This document shows, piece after piece, positions 16,791 through 26,415 of a DNA stretch of 61,808 bases. Under the pieces are notes generated by a model. The model saw only the letters and a list, made by a program, of their open reading frames with translations, made no database searches and was not told where the DNA came from. The position numbers and the translations under genes were made by a program. The stretch comes from an uncultured Prevotellaceae bacterium (lineage in GTDB: Bacteria > Bacteroidota > Bacteroidia > Bacteroidales > Bacteroidaceae), in contig OMXS01000017.1 in NCBI GenBank assembly GCA_900315095.1, positions 1 to 61,808 on the forward strand, written 5' to 3'. The stretch's first letter is position 1. The number at the start of each line of letters is the position of its first letter.

Positions 16791-17723
16791 ATGAGGAAAG
16801 TTATTGGTATTGGCGAGACCGTTCTCGACATAATCTTCCGCGACAATCATCCTGTGGATGCTGTTCCTGGCGGCAGCGCATATAATGCGCTGGTGTCGTT
16901 GGGACGCGTCGGCGTGCCGGGAATCTTTATTAGTGAGACAGGTGCCGACCGCGTCGGAGAGATGATAGTGTCGTTTCTGGAGGAGAACGGTATCGATGGC
17001 AGCGGCGTGCGCATGTTCAAGGGTGTCAAGTCACCATTGTCGCTGGCGTTTCTTAACGAGCACAACGATGCGGAATATGTGTTTTACAAGGACCACCCCA
17101 ATGACAAGTTGGAGATGACTATGCCCGAGATTTCGCCTGATGACATAGTGCTGATAAGTTCCTTCTATGCTGTTAATCCTGTCATTCGCCCGCAGATGAA
17201 GCGAGTGCTTGACCATGCACAGCAGTCAGGCGCTATTATCTATTATGATGTAAATTTCCGCCCATCTCATCGTGATGAAGTAGATGAACTGCTGCCGAAT
17301 ATCCTTGACAATTTCGCTTATGCCGACATTGTGCGCGGCAGCGATGAGGACTTCCAGGTGATGTTCTCCAAGGGTGACTCCCGTCAGGTGTACAAAGAGA
17401 ACATAATGCCGAGGTGCGACACGTTTATATATACTCGCGGTGCGCAGCCGATAGACATCTTTACGGCTGACGGTAAGTGCCGCAGCTATGAAGTACCGTC
17501 CATAGAGGGTGAGATAGTGAGCACTATCGGTGCTGGCGATAACTTCAACGCAGGATTCGTGTATGGCCTCATCCGCGAGGGCATAACTCGTGACATGCTC
17601 CGTCAAGGCGTTAATGACAGTCAGATGCAACATATCGTTGACTATGCTATGGCTTTCAGCGGAGATTGCTGCCGCAGTGTGCAGAACTATATAAATGGAG
17701 AGCGTTTAGGGTTGAGCGTTTAG
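16791..17723 (+). CDS. PfkB-family carbohydrate kinase
   Basis: A 310-residue ribokinase-type sugar kinase, probably a fructokinase. Signature 1 is the substrate-binding GGSAYNALVSLGRVG near residues 27-41. Signature 2 is the catalytic STIGAGDNFNAGFVYGL near 240-256, where the aspartate of GAGD is the general base. An internal YYDVNFRPSHR segment is also typical. The start was chosen from the promoter at 16741-16771. No adjacent transporter or glycoside hydrolase points to the sugar. A short GAGCGTTTAGGGTT duplication lies at the stop codon and beyond. Confidence 0.9.
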   Translation: MRKVIGIGETVLDIIFRDNHPVDAVPGGSAYNALVSLGRVGVPGIFISETGADRVGEMIVSFLEENGIDGSGVRMFKGVKSPLSLAFLNEHNDAEYVFYKDHPNDKLEMTMPEISPDDIVLISSFYAVNPVIRPQMKRVLDHAQQSGAIIYYDVNFRPSHRDEVDELLPNILDNFAYADIVRGSDEDFQVMFSKGDSRQVYKENIMPRCDTFIYTRGAQPIDIFTADGKCRSYEVPSIEGEIVSTIGAGDNFNAGFVYGLIREGITRDMLRQGVNDSQMQHIVDYAMAFSGDCCRSVQNYINGERLGLSV

Positions 17724-17825
17724 GGTTGAGCGCTGAGCGAAAACACTAATGCCGCTTTTCAATTCTTGAATACTCAATACTAATCACAAGCTTAATAACG
17801 TACAAACTTATAAACTTATATAACA

Positions 17826-19028
17826 ATGAAAGAAATTAAAAACAAAATCTACTACGTAGGTGTGAACGACCGTAACAAGGCCCTTTTCGAGGGCTTGTGG
17901 CCTCTGCCCAATGGTGTGAGCTATAACTCTTATCTTATCAATGACGATAAGGTGTGTCTCATTGATACTGTGGAAGTGGACTTTTTCACCCAATACATCG
18001 AGAACATCCGCGAGGTGATTGGCGACAAGAAAATAGATTATCTGGTGGTAAACCACATGGAACCTGACCATAGCGGCAGCATAGCATTAATAAAGAAATA
18101 CTACCCTGAGGTAAAGGTCATCGGAAACAAGAAGACCTTTGGCATGATGGCTGGTTTCTATGGATTGCAGGATGAGAATGATGTTGAGGTGAAGAACGGC
18201 GACGCGCTCGAACTCGGTACATACAAACTGCAGTTCGTGCTCACCCCAATGGTTCACTGGCCAGAGACAATGGTAACGCTGTGCAGCGATGGTGAAGGGA
18301 AACCGAGCACACTGTTCAGCGGCGACGCCTTCGGATGCTTCGGTGCATTGAACGGTGGAATCATCGACGCAGAGATTAACTGCGACACCTTCTGGCTCGA
18401 GATGGTGCGCTATTACAGCAACATCGTGGGCAAGTACGGCGTTCCCGTGCAGGGAGCATTGAAGAAACTCGCAGGAGTGGATATCGACTTCATCTGCTCT
18501 ACTCACGGTCCTGTATGGCACGAGCATATTAACCGTGTTATCGCCGAGTATGACCGCATGAGCCGTTACGAGACAGAGAATGGGCTTGTGATATGCTATG
18601 GCACAATGTACGGAAACACAGAGCGCATGGCTGAGTGCATCGCTACAGCGGCATCGAAGGCAGGCGTGAAGAATATCGTGATGTATAACGTGTCGAAGAC
18701 TCACCATTCATACATCATCCGTGACGTGTTCCGTTATAAAGGACTCATCGTTGGTGCGCCAACTTACAACACCGCGCTCTATCACGAGATGGAGGTGCTG
18801 CTTTCAGAACTGGCGGGCAAGGACATCAAGAACCACTATCTAGGATGGTTCGGCTCTCACGGCTGGGCGTCGAAGGCTGTTGGCAAGATTCAGGAGTGGA
18901 ATGAGAACGCCCTGAAGTTCGAGCCTGTAGGGACGCCTGTAGATATGAAGCAGGCTATGACACCAGAGGTTAAGCAGCAGTGTGAGGCTTTGGGCAAGGC
19001 GATGGCCGAGAAACTGCTGAATTCGTAA
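17826..19028 (+). CDS. Diflavin flavoprotein (FprA-like), oxygen or nitric oxide reductase
   Basis: A 400-residue cytoplasmic protein. The first 250 residues are a metallo-beta-lactamase-like domain with the diiron motif NHMEPDHSGS (about 78-87), and histidine and aspartate ligands in PMVHWPETM and FSGDAFGCFG. The C-terminal 150 residues are a flavodoxin domain with the FMN phosphate loop YGTMYGNTERM (about 258-268) and GAPTYN. Such proteins reduce O2 to water or NO to N2O with electrons from rubredoxin or a similar donor, protecting anaerobes. The TTAACTCC repeat at 19038-19186 follows the stop and may act as a bidirectional terminator with the convergent peptidase gene. Confidence 0.93.
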   Translation: MKEIKNKIYYVGVNDRNKALFEGLWPLPNGVSYNSYLINDDKVCLIDTVEVDFFTQYIENIREVIGDKKIDYLVVNHMEPDHSGSIALIKKYYPEVKVIGNKKTFGMMAGFYGLQDENDVEVKNGDALELGTYKLQFVLTPMVHWPETMVTLCSDGEGKPSTLFSGDAFGCFGALNGGIIDAEINCDTFWLEMVRYYSNIVGKYGVPVQGALKKLAGVDIDFICSTHGPVWHEHINRVIAEYDRMSRYETENGLVICYGTMYGNTERMAECIATAASKAGVKNIVMYNVSKTHHSYIIRDVFRYKGLIVGAPTYNTALYHEMEVLLSELAGKDIKNHYLGWFGSHGWASKAVGKIQEWNENALKFEPVGTPVDMKQAMTPEVKQQCEALGKAMAEKLLNS

Positions 19029-19037
19029 ACTTTTAAA

Positions 19038-19186
19038 AAGGAGTTAAGGAGTTAGGGAGTTAAGACATCAGTTCAAAAGTAATGTAGCGCTGCTATAATA
19101 CTATTTGTATAATGCATTTGTCTTAACTCCTTAACTCCTTAACTCCCTAACTCCATACCTTAACTCCTTAACTCCCTAACTCCTTA
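19038..19186. repeat. TTAACTCC inverted repeat, second copy
   Basis: Left arm of GGAGTTA units (19038-19067) faces right arms of TTAACTCC units (19119-19154 and a further direct copy 19155-19186). Same family as the pnp leader element, including the AGACATCAG stretch next to the left arm. It fills the gap between convergent genes. Confidence 0.85.
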
Positions 19187-19206
19187 ATAATCCTCCCCCT
19201 CAATAC

Positions 19207-20451
19207 TTATTTTATTGTCAACGTTGTCATCCTTTCTTGCGCAAAGATGTCGTTAGCCACCTGCTGTATCTGCTCTGCGGTGATGCTGTCTATTTGCCGG
19301 AATAGAATGTCGAGATGACGCTCATAGCCATAGTGCAGGAAACTCTTGCCAAAAGCCAAAGCGAAACTTTCGCGGTTGTCGCAAGCCACTCCCAGTTGTC
19401 CCTTCAGCTGCCTCTTGGCATTCTGCAGTTGCGTTGCCGACAATGGTTTTTCCATAAAGCGGTTAAGTTCACGTCTCACTATGCGCAGGCACTTGTTAAC
19501 ATCAGCGGGATCGCATCCGAAATAGGTACACCACATTCCCGTGTCACCATATGCCACCATAGAACTCTCAACGGTGTAAACAAGTCCTCTTCGTTCGCGC
19601 AGTGCGATGTTCAACCGCGTGTTCATTGCCGGACCTCCTATTATATTATTAAGCAGATAAAGCGGCCAGCGGCGATTGTCTGTCGCTGCATATGCGAGGT
19701 TGCCTATCATCACATGTGCCTGATGGGTGCCGAGAGACAGGCATACATTAGAACTTCCGCCATTCCCTTCCCAAGGAGAGAGACGCTCGTTGCCCTTTGT
19801 TACCTGTGAGTCATCACCTTTTTCAAATGACTTTAATGTATTCAAACCCCATTCTCGTCGGGAAATATAAGGTGTAGGAGCACCATAAATAAAGAAAATA
19901 GCATTATCCGGACGGTAGTGACGTCGCGTGAAACGCAGAGCATCCTCTGTGGTGAAGCGCCTCACCTGTTCCGAAGTTCCGAGAATGTTATGTCCCAGCG
20001 GATGCCCTTTAAACAAGAGGTTCTCGAACTCATCGTAGATAAGTTCTGCCGGGGAGTCGTTGTAACTTTCTATCTCATCGCAAATCACCTCCACTTCCTT
20101 GTCTATCTCGTGTTGCGGATAGGTGCTGTGGAACACGATGTCGGTGAGCAAGTCAACGGCTTTAGGCAGATGCTCGCGCAGCACGGCAGCATAGAAGACG
20201 GTGTCTTCCTTGTTGGTAAAGGCATTGATGTCTCCTCCCACGCGTTCCAGTTCGTTCAGTACCCTCATAGCGTTGCGCCGTTGCGTTCCCTTGAACGTCA
20301 TGTGCTCGCAGAAGTGCGCCAGTCCTTCCTCTCCTGCCTTCTCGTTGCGCGTTCCTGTTGCTATCTGAAAGCCGCAGTAAACCACATTAGAGTCTGAAGG
20401 CAGATGAATTACCCGCAGTCCGTTGTCTAAAGTAAAGGTGTTATATTCCAT
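19207..20451 (-). CDS. M16 family zinc metallopeptidase
   Basis: A 414-residue pitrilysin-type peptidase. The inverted zinc motif H46-FC-E49-H50 is intact in AHFCEHMTFKG, and the downstream glutamate helix EVEVICDEIESYND follows at the usual distance. The middle GHPLGHNILGT motif is also family-typical. Length matches the single-unit M16B enzymes of Bacteroidales that resemble processing peptidases. I chose the ATG at 20451 over an upstream one at 20499, because the promoter -7 element at 20460-20467 lies between them. No signal peptide is seen, so it should act in the cytoplasm. Confidence 0.92.
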   Translation of the reverse strand: MEYNTFTLDNGLRVIHLPSDSNVVYCGFQIATGTRNEKAGEEGLAHFCEHMTFKGTQRRNAMRVLNELERVGGDINAFTNKEDTVFYAAVLREHLPKAVDLLTDIVFHSTYPQHEIDKEVEVICDEIESYNDSPAELIYDEFENLLFKGHPLGHNILGTSEQVRRFTTEDALRFTRRHYRPDNAIFFIYGAPTPYISRREWGLNTLKSFEKGDDSQVTKGNERLSPWEGNGGSSNVCLSLGTHQAHVMIGNLAYAATDNRRWPLYLLNNIIGGPAMNTRLNIALRERRGLVYTVESSMVAYGDTGMWCTYFGCDPADVNKCLRIVRRELNRFMEKPLSATQLQNAKRQLKGQLGVACDNRESFALAFGKSFLHYGYERHLDILFRQIDSITAEQIQQVANDIFAQERMTTLTIK

Positions 20452-20459
20452 TGCGCCTG

Positions 20460-20467
20460 CAAAATTA
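20460..20467 (-). promoter_or_regulatory. Promoter -7 element of the M16 peptidase
   Basis: Leftward TAATTTTG. Transcription would start only a few bases before the ATG at 20451, giving a nearly leaderless mRNA. Confidence 0.6.
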
Positions 20468-20613
20468 CAGTTTTTTTCGCAATAAACTAAGAATTGCACG
20501 AATTAAACGAATATAGTTCAACTTTGATAATCAATAGTTTACTAATAATACGTTTAAATCGTGCAATTCCGGGTTGCAGATAATTCATACCTTATTATGC
20601 TAAGGTATAGAGT

Positions 20614-22641
20614 TTACTTAACGATGAACTTCTTGCCGTTCTGTATGTAAATACCCTTCACAGCCTTCTTCACGCGCTGTCCTTGCAGGTTATAGACATT
20701 GTCATCTGCCTTAGAATCGGCGCCTACTGTGCTGATGCCGTTGGTCGACTCGATGGTGAAATCAAGCACGAGAGGTTCGCTTGACAGCGAGTCATAGCCT
20801 CTTGCCTCTACGATAAGGGTGCATGAATGGTCGATGGTGATGGTCTTTGTATTCACGCTATAGTCAAAACCTGGAGCGTCTGGCCATACGATGCGCTTGT
20901 CCATATCATCCTCCATCTCCTCTACTGAAGCAGCCTCGGTGGAGTACCATATCGTCACTGCACGAGTGCCCCAGTCGCTTCCGGCTGTGATTGATACATC
21001 AACGGGCCCCTCAAAGGTGCCTCCTGACGGTGTCACTGATGGTGTTTCGAGTGGTAAAAGGGCATTAATGATAACCTTATAAGAGGCAGTTGAAGGTTTG
21101 TATTCTTCGTTACCGTCGAAGTAGGCGGTGATAGTTGCCTCGCCAGGTGCTATAGGCCAGAGGTCTGCATAGCCGTCAAGTTTAACGACACTCTCGTCGG
21201 AACTCTCGTAGCGTATCGGTGAAACATTGTGCGGGTTTATGAGATATACGCCCATGTAATAGCCGTCTGTATAGTCTACTTCTTTCACTTCCTCTTCGAA
21301 AGCCAGTTCAGCGTCTTTGCGGATGACATACTTGAACTCTGCCACACTACTGTATCTGTCATCTGCCTTTGCAACAGCCTTCACCACAGTAGTCTCGGTG
21401 ATGCTTAGCGGAGCAGTATATTGTTGTGCAGTTTCAGATGTCTTGGGGTTCGAGCCGTCAATGGTGTAGAGGATTACAACATCCTCGCCAGCCGTCAGTG
21501 TCACTGTTTGCGCCTCGTCGAAACTGCCCGCCTCTGGTGTTGCTGTTGGCGCATCGATAGGAGTAACCTCAACACGGTAGTTCACAACGATGCTCTTCAT
21601 ATAAATAACCACCTGCGTTTCAGAGGTCTGGTCAACTTCAATCTTTATCTCGCCTTCCACTGGCTCGGCAGCAGGTGTGAAGTGATATTCCACGAAGTCA
21701 TCGGTCAGCGATGCCGAAACATTGCCGTCGCACTTGTAACTGCTACCTCCCACCGACACCTTCATCGCTGCATCGGAAAGACTTGCTGAGGTAGTGCCTT
21801 TCTTTGCGGCAACAATCACCTCTGTTATCTCGCCCGCAATGCCGTTCGTTACTAATTCAATATGGCTGCAAGGGTCGCTGGTGCCCACACCGAAAGACTG
21901 TCCTGCAGATGCTGTATATGCCATCTTCTTAGAACCGACAGTAGTTACTGTCCAGCTAACGCCGTTGAGTGTAGAGGTCAGGGTGTTGGTGTCAACGAAA
22001 GAGTTGCCAAAGTTGTAGAATCCCTCGCCGCCGTCTGTTCTGCTCTTGTCCCATATATGGGTGTAGTTGCCTGTGGTATATTCCTTCACATCGGGGTCGT
22101 ATACGATGGTGATGCTCTTGATGAAGAGCGCACCCTTTGTCTCGCCCGTCTGTGTCATCTTGATGTCTATTTTGCCCTGTGCACCCTCTGCAGCAGGCAC
22201 GAAATTATATTTCACGTAGTCGGCGGTCATCTGCTGCGTGGCGCTTCCGCCGCAAAGGTATGACGTTCCGTCAACTTCCACTGCCACGTCCGCAACCTGA
22301 ACAGCATCCTTTACTTTCACTTCCACCTCAACCGACTTGATGACACCCTCTATGCCGTTGGTGAAGAGCGACACGTTGGAGGCAGGCTTTGTGGCTGTTC
22401 CTATCATCTGTCCTGCAGATGCTGTGAATGCCACCGACGGAGTCTCTGATATCAGAGTCCATTCGATGCCCTTCATCGTGGTTGTCAGCGTTGTCTCGTC
22501 TCCTGTGGTGTGATAGAATCCCTCACCGCCGTTACTTTGGCTTGTGTCCCAAACATGACTCCACGTCTGGTCTTCGGCAAATCCTGCGACACATGTAGCC
22601 AGCAACAATAGTGTAAATAAAGTTCTTATATATCTTTTCAT
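20614..22641 (-). CDS. Secreted multidomain protein with duplicated beta-domain, chitobiase-like domain and sorting tail
   Basis: A 675-residue exported protein with a signal peptide ending near CVAGFA (about 22). Two related units of about 160 residues follow: the first opens with SHVWDTSQSNGGEGFY, the second with THIWDKSRTDGGEGFY. Each has ASAGQ near its middle, an SLFTNGI or ELVTNGI strand, and ends in SI(T/V)(I/V)xY. About residues 362-445 resemble the chitobiase/beta-hexosaminidase C-terminal domain (ILYTIDGSNPKTSETAQ). A Big-type or beta-sandwich segment comes next and a second chitobiase-like part (IWYSTEAAS). The end is YNLQGQRVKKAVKGIYIQNGKKFIVK-like, the sorting tail shared with neighbours. 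No catalytic motif was recognised. Likely a surface carbohydrate-binding or adhesion protein. Confidence 0.8.
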   Translation of the reverse strand: MKRYIRTLFTLLLLATCVAGFAEDQTWSHVWDTSQSNGGEGFYHTTGDETTLTTTMKGIEWTLISETPSVAFTASAGQMIGTATKPASNVSLFTNGIEGVIKSVEVEVKVKDAVQVADVAVEVDGTSYLCGGSATQQMTADYVKYNFVPAAEGAQGKIDIKMTQTGETKGALFIKSITIVYDPDVKEYTTGNYTHIWDKSRTDGGEGFYNFGNSFVDTNTLTSTLNGVSWTVTTVGSKKMAYTASAGQSFGVGTSDPCSHIELVTNGIAGEITEVIVAAKKGTTSASLSDAAMKVSVGGSSYKCDGNVSASLTDDFVEYHFTPAAEPVEGEIKIEVDQTSETQVVIYMKSIVVNYRVEVTPIDAPTATPEAGSFDEAQTVTLTAGEDVVILYTIDGSNPKTSETAQQYTAPLSITETTVVKAVAKADDRYSSVAEFKYVIRKDAELAFEEEVKEVDYTDGYYMGVYLINPHNVSPIRYESSDESVVKLDGYADLWPIAPGEATITAYFDGNEEYKPSTASYKVIINALLPLETPSVTPSGGTFEGPVDVSITAGSDWGTRAVTIWYSTEAASVEEMEDDMDKRIVWPDAPGFDYSVNTKTITIDHSCTLIVEARGYDSLSSEPLVLDFTIESTNGISTVGADSKADDNVYNLQGQRVKKAVKGIYIQNGKKFIVK

Positions 22642-22672
22642 ATCGTATTTGGTTGTTATAAATACAAAAAGA

Positions 22673-22722
22673 AAGTAGTTAAGCCGATACCCTTATTATT
22701 ATGATAACAGGCTTAACTACTT
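22673..22722 (-). terminator. Terminator of the 22766-24550 gene
   Basis: AAGTAGTTAAGCC (22673-22685) and GGCTTAACTACTT (22710-22722) form a perfect 13-bp stem around 24 bases. Read leftward it is followed by TCTTTTTGTATTT. Confidence 0.7.
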
Positions 22723-22765
22723 ATCTTATTCTATATTCTATTCCAACTTTGTAAAGTTCTAGAGA

Positions 22766-24550
22766 TTACTTAACGATGAACTTCTTGCCGTTCTGGATGT
22801 AAATACCTTTCACTGCCTTTTCAACGCGCTGGCCGGCGATGTTGAAGATAGGAGCGTCGTCAGTTATTTCAGCATTGATGTTCTCGATGCCTGAAGATGT
22901 AGACTCGAATGCAGTGACACCTACAGCGGCATTTCCGTCAGTGAATACCACGATGCCTGTTACTGTAGCGGTGTCGTCATCTTTCAGGACAGAAATGTCT
23001 GTACCGTCAAGCTTTGACCACTTGCGATAGAATGGTACTTCGTTGTTGCTCTCATCCTTGAGATAGTAGTTGGTACGCTCGTATGGGTCGCCTGATGAAG
23101 GTGTGATGGTCACAACCTCTGTTCTTACTGTTCCAGAAACCTTTACGTATGCGCATGCCATTTCGTCGGTGATAGCAGTTACATCCACCTCCTGAGGAGT
23201 AGCCGTGCCGTCGGTTGCTTCCAGTTGGTTCTCAGTTACCTTTGTAATCTCAGGCAGTTTGTTGTAAACCTTGTACTCGGTAACATCGATAGTTCCGTTG
23301 AGCACCTTGCCTGCAGTGTAGCCAAGTGAGCAGTTGTAGAAGTCGATAGAACCCGAAGCATCTGTTACAAACATATCCTTGCCGTTAACGAATGTCACAA
23401 CGGCATCGGTGAGTGTAAGTCTTACCTTGCTTGTTGGAGCTTTGGCTTTGAGTGCTGCGATGTTAGCAACAGTTTCAATATCCTCACCACCTTCATAAGA
23501 AATCTCGGTCACACCGATGGCAGGAGTACCATTGAGCAGAACCACGATACCTGTAACAGTTGCCGTTGCACCGTCGGTGAGTCCAGAGAGGTCGGTGCCG
23601 TCGAGTGCTGTCCACTTGCGATAGAACTGCACAGAGTTAGCATCCTCGTCCTCAAGGAAATAGTTGGTGTAGCCTGTCTCTTCGTTGTTCTCAATATAAA
23701 CAGTACCTGTTGCCTTTACGAGATGGCAAAGGAGGTTGTTGTTGATAGCGTCAAGAGCTGGTTCGCTAGGAGTTGCTGTGCCGTCAGTTGCTGTGAGTTC
23801 TGCATTGGAAACAGAAGTGATTTCAGGCATGCCGTTGTAGAGCTTGTATTCAACAACTGCTGTTCCGTTCAGCTTCTGACCTGCAGTGTAAGTAAGACCG
23901 CAGCTATAGATATCGATAGCACCGGTGGCATCCTGAACATACATGTCATTTCCGCTTGTGAAGTTCACCTGAACATTGGTGAAAGTAAGTTTTGCCTTTG
24001 TTCCTGACTCGAGAGCTTTCAGTGCGGCGATGTTTGCAACCTCTGGGTACTCTTGTGCTGAACCACCTGTAACCAGTTTGATGTTGTCAAAACGTGCGTT
24101 TTGAGACATCGGGTTAGAGAATGTCAGTTTCAGCGATGATGTTCCAGATGGAACGTTAATCAAAGCACCTGTGCTGCTCACGTCACTAATAGTCACACCA
24201 GCAGTTTCAGAGGTGATGCTAATAGTGCTCTTGTTGTAGGTGTAAGACAATGTCAGATTGCCAGAATTACCGTTAAGGTTAATCTCTGCGGTCCATGACT
24301 CGTTACGGTCTTTTTTGGGAATAAGCAACTCCAAATTTGACTCGTCGTTTGCATTAACCCATAACTTCGTGTAAGGATTCTCATTAGAAGAAGAGAGCGT
24401 GTAAACCGCATTGGCATTGGTTACCTCATTCACAAGCTTTCCAGCCTCAGAAGACTGCCAGTCTTCCTCCCAAATCGTGGTTTGGGCAGAAGCACCAAGT
24501 GCAATTGCTGAGAAAAAAGCCACTAGGGCAAAGCGTAAAGTTTTTTTCAT
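22766..24550 (-). CDS. Secreted repeat protein with two OB-fold-like units and sorting tail
   Basis: A 594-residue exported protein with a signal peptide (residues 1-22, ending in ALGASA). Residues 25-165 look like a beta-sandwich ending in MSQNARFDNIKLV, the pattern of a carbohydrate-binding jelly roll. Two units of about 175 residues follow, each opening VANIAALKA, with VQDATGAIDIYSCGL or VTDASGSIDFYNCSL, and ending TATVTGIVV. The duplicated pattern resembles OB-fold domains known in Bacteroidales surface proteins. The C-terminus carries IFNIAGQRVEKAVKG and the shared IYIQNGKKFIVK tail. No enzyme motif seen. Expressed alone, with its own terminator at 22673-22722. Confidence 0.8.
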   Translation of the reverse strand: MKKTLRFALVAFFSAIALGASAQTTIWEEDWQSSEAGKLVNEVTNANAVYTLSSSNENPYTKLWVNANDESNLELLIPKKDRNESWTAEINLNGNSGNLTLSYTYNKSTISITSETAGVTISDVSSTGALINVPSGTSSLKLTFSNPMSQNARFDNIKLVTGGSAQEYPEVANIAALKALESGTKAKLTFTNVQVNFTSGNDMYVQDATGAIDIYSCGLTYTAGQKLNGTAVVEYKLYNGMPEITSVSNAELTATDGTATPSEPALDAINNNLLCHLVKATGTVYIENNEETGYTNYFLEDEDANSVQFYRKWTALDGTDLSGLTDGATATVTGIVVLLNGTPAIGVTEISYEGGEDIETVANIAALKAKAPTSKVRLTLTDAVVTFVNGKDMFVTDASGSIDFYNCSLGYTAGKVLNGTIDVTEYKVYNKLPEITKVTENQLEATDGTATPQEVDVTAITDEMACAYVKVSGTVRTEVVTITPSSGDPYERTNYYLKDESNNEVPFYRKWSKLDGTDISVLKDDDTATVTGIVVFTDGNAAVGVTAFESTSSGIENINAEITDDAPIFNIAGQRVEKAVKGIYIQNGKKFIVK

Positions 24551-24600
24551 AATGGTTTATGTTTTAAAGTTAGTATTATATTTATGGTTGCAAAGTTAAT

Positions 24601-24633
24601 AAAAAATGCGGAACAAAAGAAGGTTTGCTCCGC
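24601..24633 (-). terminator. Terminator of the 24672-25223 gene
   Basis: GCGGA-CAAA and TTTG-TCCGC arms (24608-24633) with one internal mismatch. T-rich tracts lie on both sides, six long on the leftward side. Confidence 0.7.
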
Positions 24634-24671
24634 TTTTTTATGACTGGTAATCTTATTTAACTATATTGAAA

Positions 24672-25223
24672 TCAATAGCCAAGACCATATAAAGAATTTA
24701 CCATTTCTTTTATAGTTGTGGCTGCATCTTTAGGGTCTAATAACTCGTACATGGTGTTTTCAATCTTTGCAGGAACAGCCTTCAGCAGTTTGCCCTTTTC
24801 ATAGTATAGGCGCTGCTCTATCATGTTACCGCTTTCGCCCCTGCAGCGCTGATAGCAGAATATCAGGTCGCCCGTCTCGTCGTCGAAAAGGAGTTCTCGG
24901 TACAGTTCACTTGCCCTGCTGCTCTTCTCGCGCACAAACCAAGGCGCGGGTTTATTGAAATCATCGCTATCATATTCGTCGCTTACGGTGATAAACACCT
25001 CGGTGTTTGTTTCAATCACTCCGGCGGCGGCATAGTTGATTCTCGAATTGAAGTCGAAGGAATAGCAACCATGCTCCATCCATTCTTCGGTGTTCTTCCA
25101 TTTCGCGGTCTCTTGCGCCGCGTTATACTTCTCGCGGATTTTGTTCACTTTCGTGTCCACCGATTGTGCCAATGCCACCTGTGTCATCAACATTGTAATG
25201 GCGAATAACATCAATTTCTTCAT
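24672..25223 (-). CDS. Exported protein of unknown function
   Basis: A 183-residue protein with a signal peptide (MKKLMLFAITMLMTQVALAQ). The mature part has a helix (VNKIREKYNAAQETAKW) and then alternating strands (VFITVSDEYDSDDF, GDLIFCYQRCRGES, IEQRLYYEKGKLLKAV). It lacks a lipobox, so it should be periplasmic. I do not recognise a family. It lies 27 bases after the lipoprotein gene 25251-26222 on the same strand, and both are followed by a strong terminator, so they form a two-gene operon. Confidence 0.75.
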   Translation of the reverse strand: MKKLMLFAITMLMTQVALAQSVDTKVNKIREKYNAAQETAKWKNTEEWMEHGCYSFDFNSRINYAAAGVIETNTEVFITVSDEYDSDDFNKPAPWFVREKSSRASELYRELLFDDETGDLIFCYQRCRGESGNMIEQRLYYEKGKLLKAVPAKIENTMYELLDPKDAATTIKEMVNSLYGLGY

Positions 25224-25250
25224 AAAAATTAGTTTTTGAGTTTACAATTT

Positions 25251-26222
25251 TTACTTGTTTTCCATTGCGCGCAGGTTAAGTCTCTGCATAGTAGTCATCT
25301 CGCGCTGATCGTAGATGCTTTGTATTAAAATGCCAATAACATCTTGAGGGATGTTCTCCATCAACGATTCTGTAAGCACGGCTTTGTTCATTACATCGGC
25401 ATTAGATGCTTCCTTGCGGCGAAGGGTGTATAGCAATTCACCCTGTTTCCACATCTCGTCGAGAACCTCCACCAGCGGTTCTTGTTTCTTCACAGCCTTA
25501 TATAGGTGCAGTCCTTCGTTGGTTACGCTGAAGAACATGTTAGTCTCGCCGATGTTGAGCATATGCCATACCGTGTTGTATGCCGATTTCTTGCCTTGAG
25601 GCATGCTTACCTCGTTGTCTTTGAATGTCCAGTCGTTGCCGTTCTGGTCGATATATGTGCCCTCGATGATGCTGTTGTTTGCTATTGACTGTCCACTTTC
25701 AAGTGAGGCGCGTTCCTTTCCGTCTTTGTTGTTTACCCTTACGAAGAGCGCGCGGGCATTGTTGTAAATCTCGCCGTTCTTAGGACTGATAACCAGCACA
25801 TCGTTTTCGCCGATGACATAGCGCAGCACTGCATCGTCTTCGTTGAGGAAACTGTTGTCAAGATAGGTCACTGTCTTGTCCTTTGCTGGCGGCAGCTCGT
25901 CGTTGATGTATGCCAGGTTGCCCTCCTCGTCTGTATATTCCTTCAGATACACCATTCCCTGAACGTCATAGATGGCGGTCACCTGTATCTTCTTTCCTGT
26001 GCCGTTGTCGCTCACTTTCAGTTCCAACGCTCCGTTGCTCCATACACCTGGCTCCAGCGCTACGGGTTTCACGGTGTCTAGTTCTGCTGTATATGCGTTT
26101 TCTCCATCATCACCGTCGTTGCCTCCACGCAGTCTGAAGTTGCATGATGACATTGACAATGCGGCGATGAGCGCCACGAGAGTGAGTGCCGTACCGACTA
26201 AAAACGATGATTTCCTTTTCAT
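25251..26222 (-). CDS. Lipoprotein of unknown function
   Basis: A 323-residue protein. The N-terminus KRKSSFLVGTALTLVALIAALSMSSC ends in a lipobox with the acylated cysteine near residue 27, then an arginine/glycine/aspartate-rich linker. The mature part is beta-rich (LELKVSDNGTGKKIQVTAIY, DNDWTFKDNEVSM-like strands) and ends in a helix-rich 60-residue segment. No known domain recognised. First gene of the operon with 24672-25223. The lipoprotein assignment is firm; a function is not visible. Confidence 0.75.
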   Translation of the reverse strand: MKRKSSFLVGTALTLVALIAALSMSSCNFRLRGGNDGDDGENAYTAELDTVKPVALEPGVWSNGALELKVSDNGTGKKIQVTAIYDVQGMVYLKEYTDEEGNLAYINDELPPAKDKTVTYLDNSFLNEDDAVLRYVIGENDVLVISPKNGEIYNNARALFVRVNNKDGKERASLESGQSIANNSIIEGTYIDQNGNDWTFKDNEVSMPQGKKSAYNTVWHMLNIGETNMFFSVTNEGLHLYKAVKKQEPLVEVLDEMWKQGELLYTLRRKEASNADVMNKAVLTESLMENIPQDVIGILIQSIYDQREMTTMQRLNLRAMENK

Positions 26223-26334
26223 AGGTTATGCTTTTGTAAGTTGTTTTCGCTTGCAAATATAATAATTTCTTGGCATTCCGCAATAAATTATTCCATTTAT
26301 TGCATATGTCTGCCGGGAATATGATATAAACACA

Positions 26335-26375
26335 AAAGCAAAATGGGCGGTTTCGGTTGCCCTAACCACCCATTT
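26335..26375 (-). terminator. Probable terminator of the S46 peptidase transcript
   Basis: AAATGGGCGGTT (26341-26352) pairs with AACCACCCATTT (26364-26375), one G-U pair. The leftward tail is TTTTGCTTTTG. Confidence 0.55.
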
Positions 26376-26415
26376 TTATCGGTAATATCGTCTGTTTCTT
26401 TATCTTAAAGACTCT

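Noticed and set aside
17717-17760. Short GAGCGTTTAGGGTT duplication after the PfkB gene as a regulatory site
   Set aside because: Only two short copies, one overlapping the stop codon, with no promoter or gene within reach; likely replication slippage.
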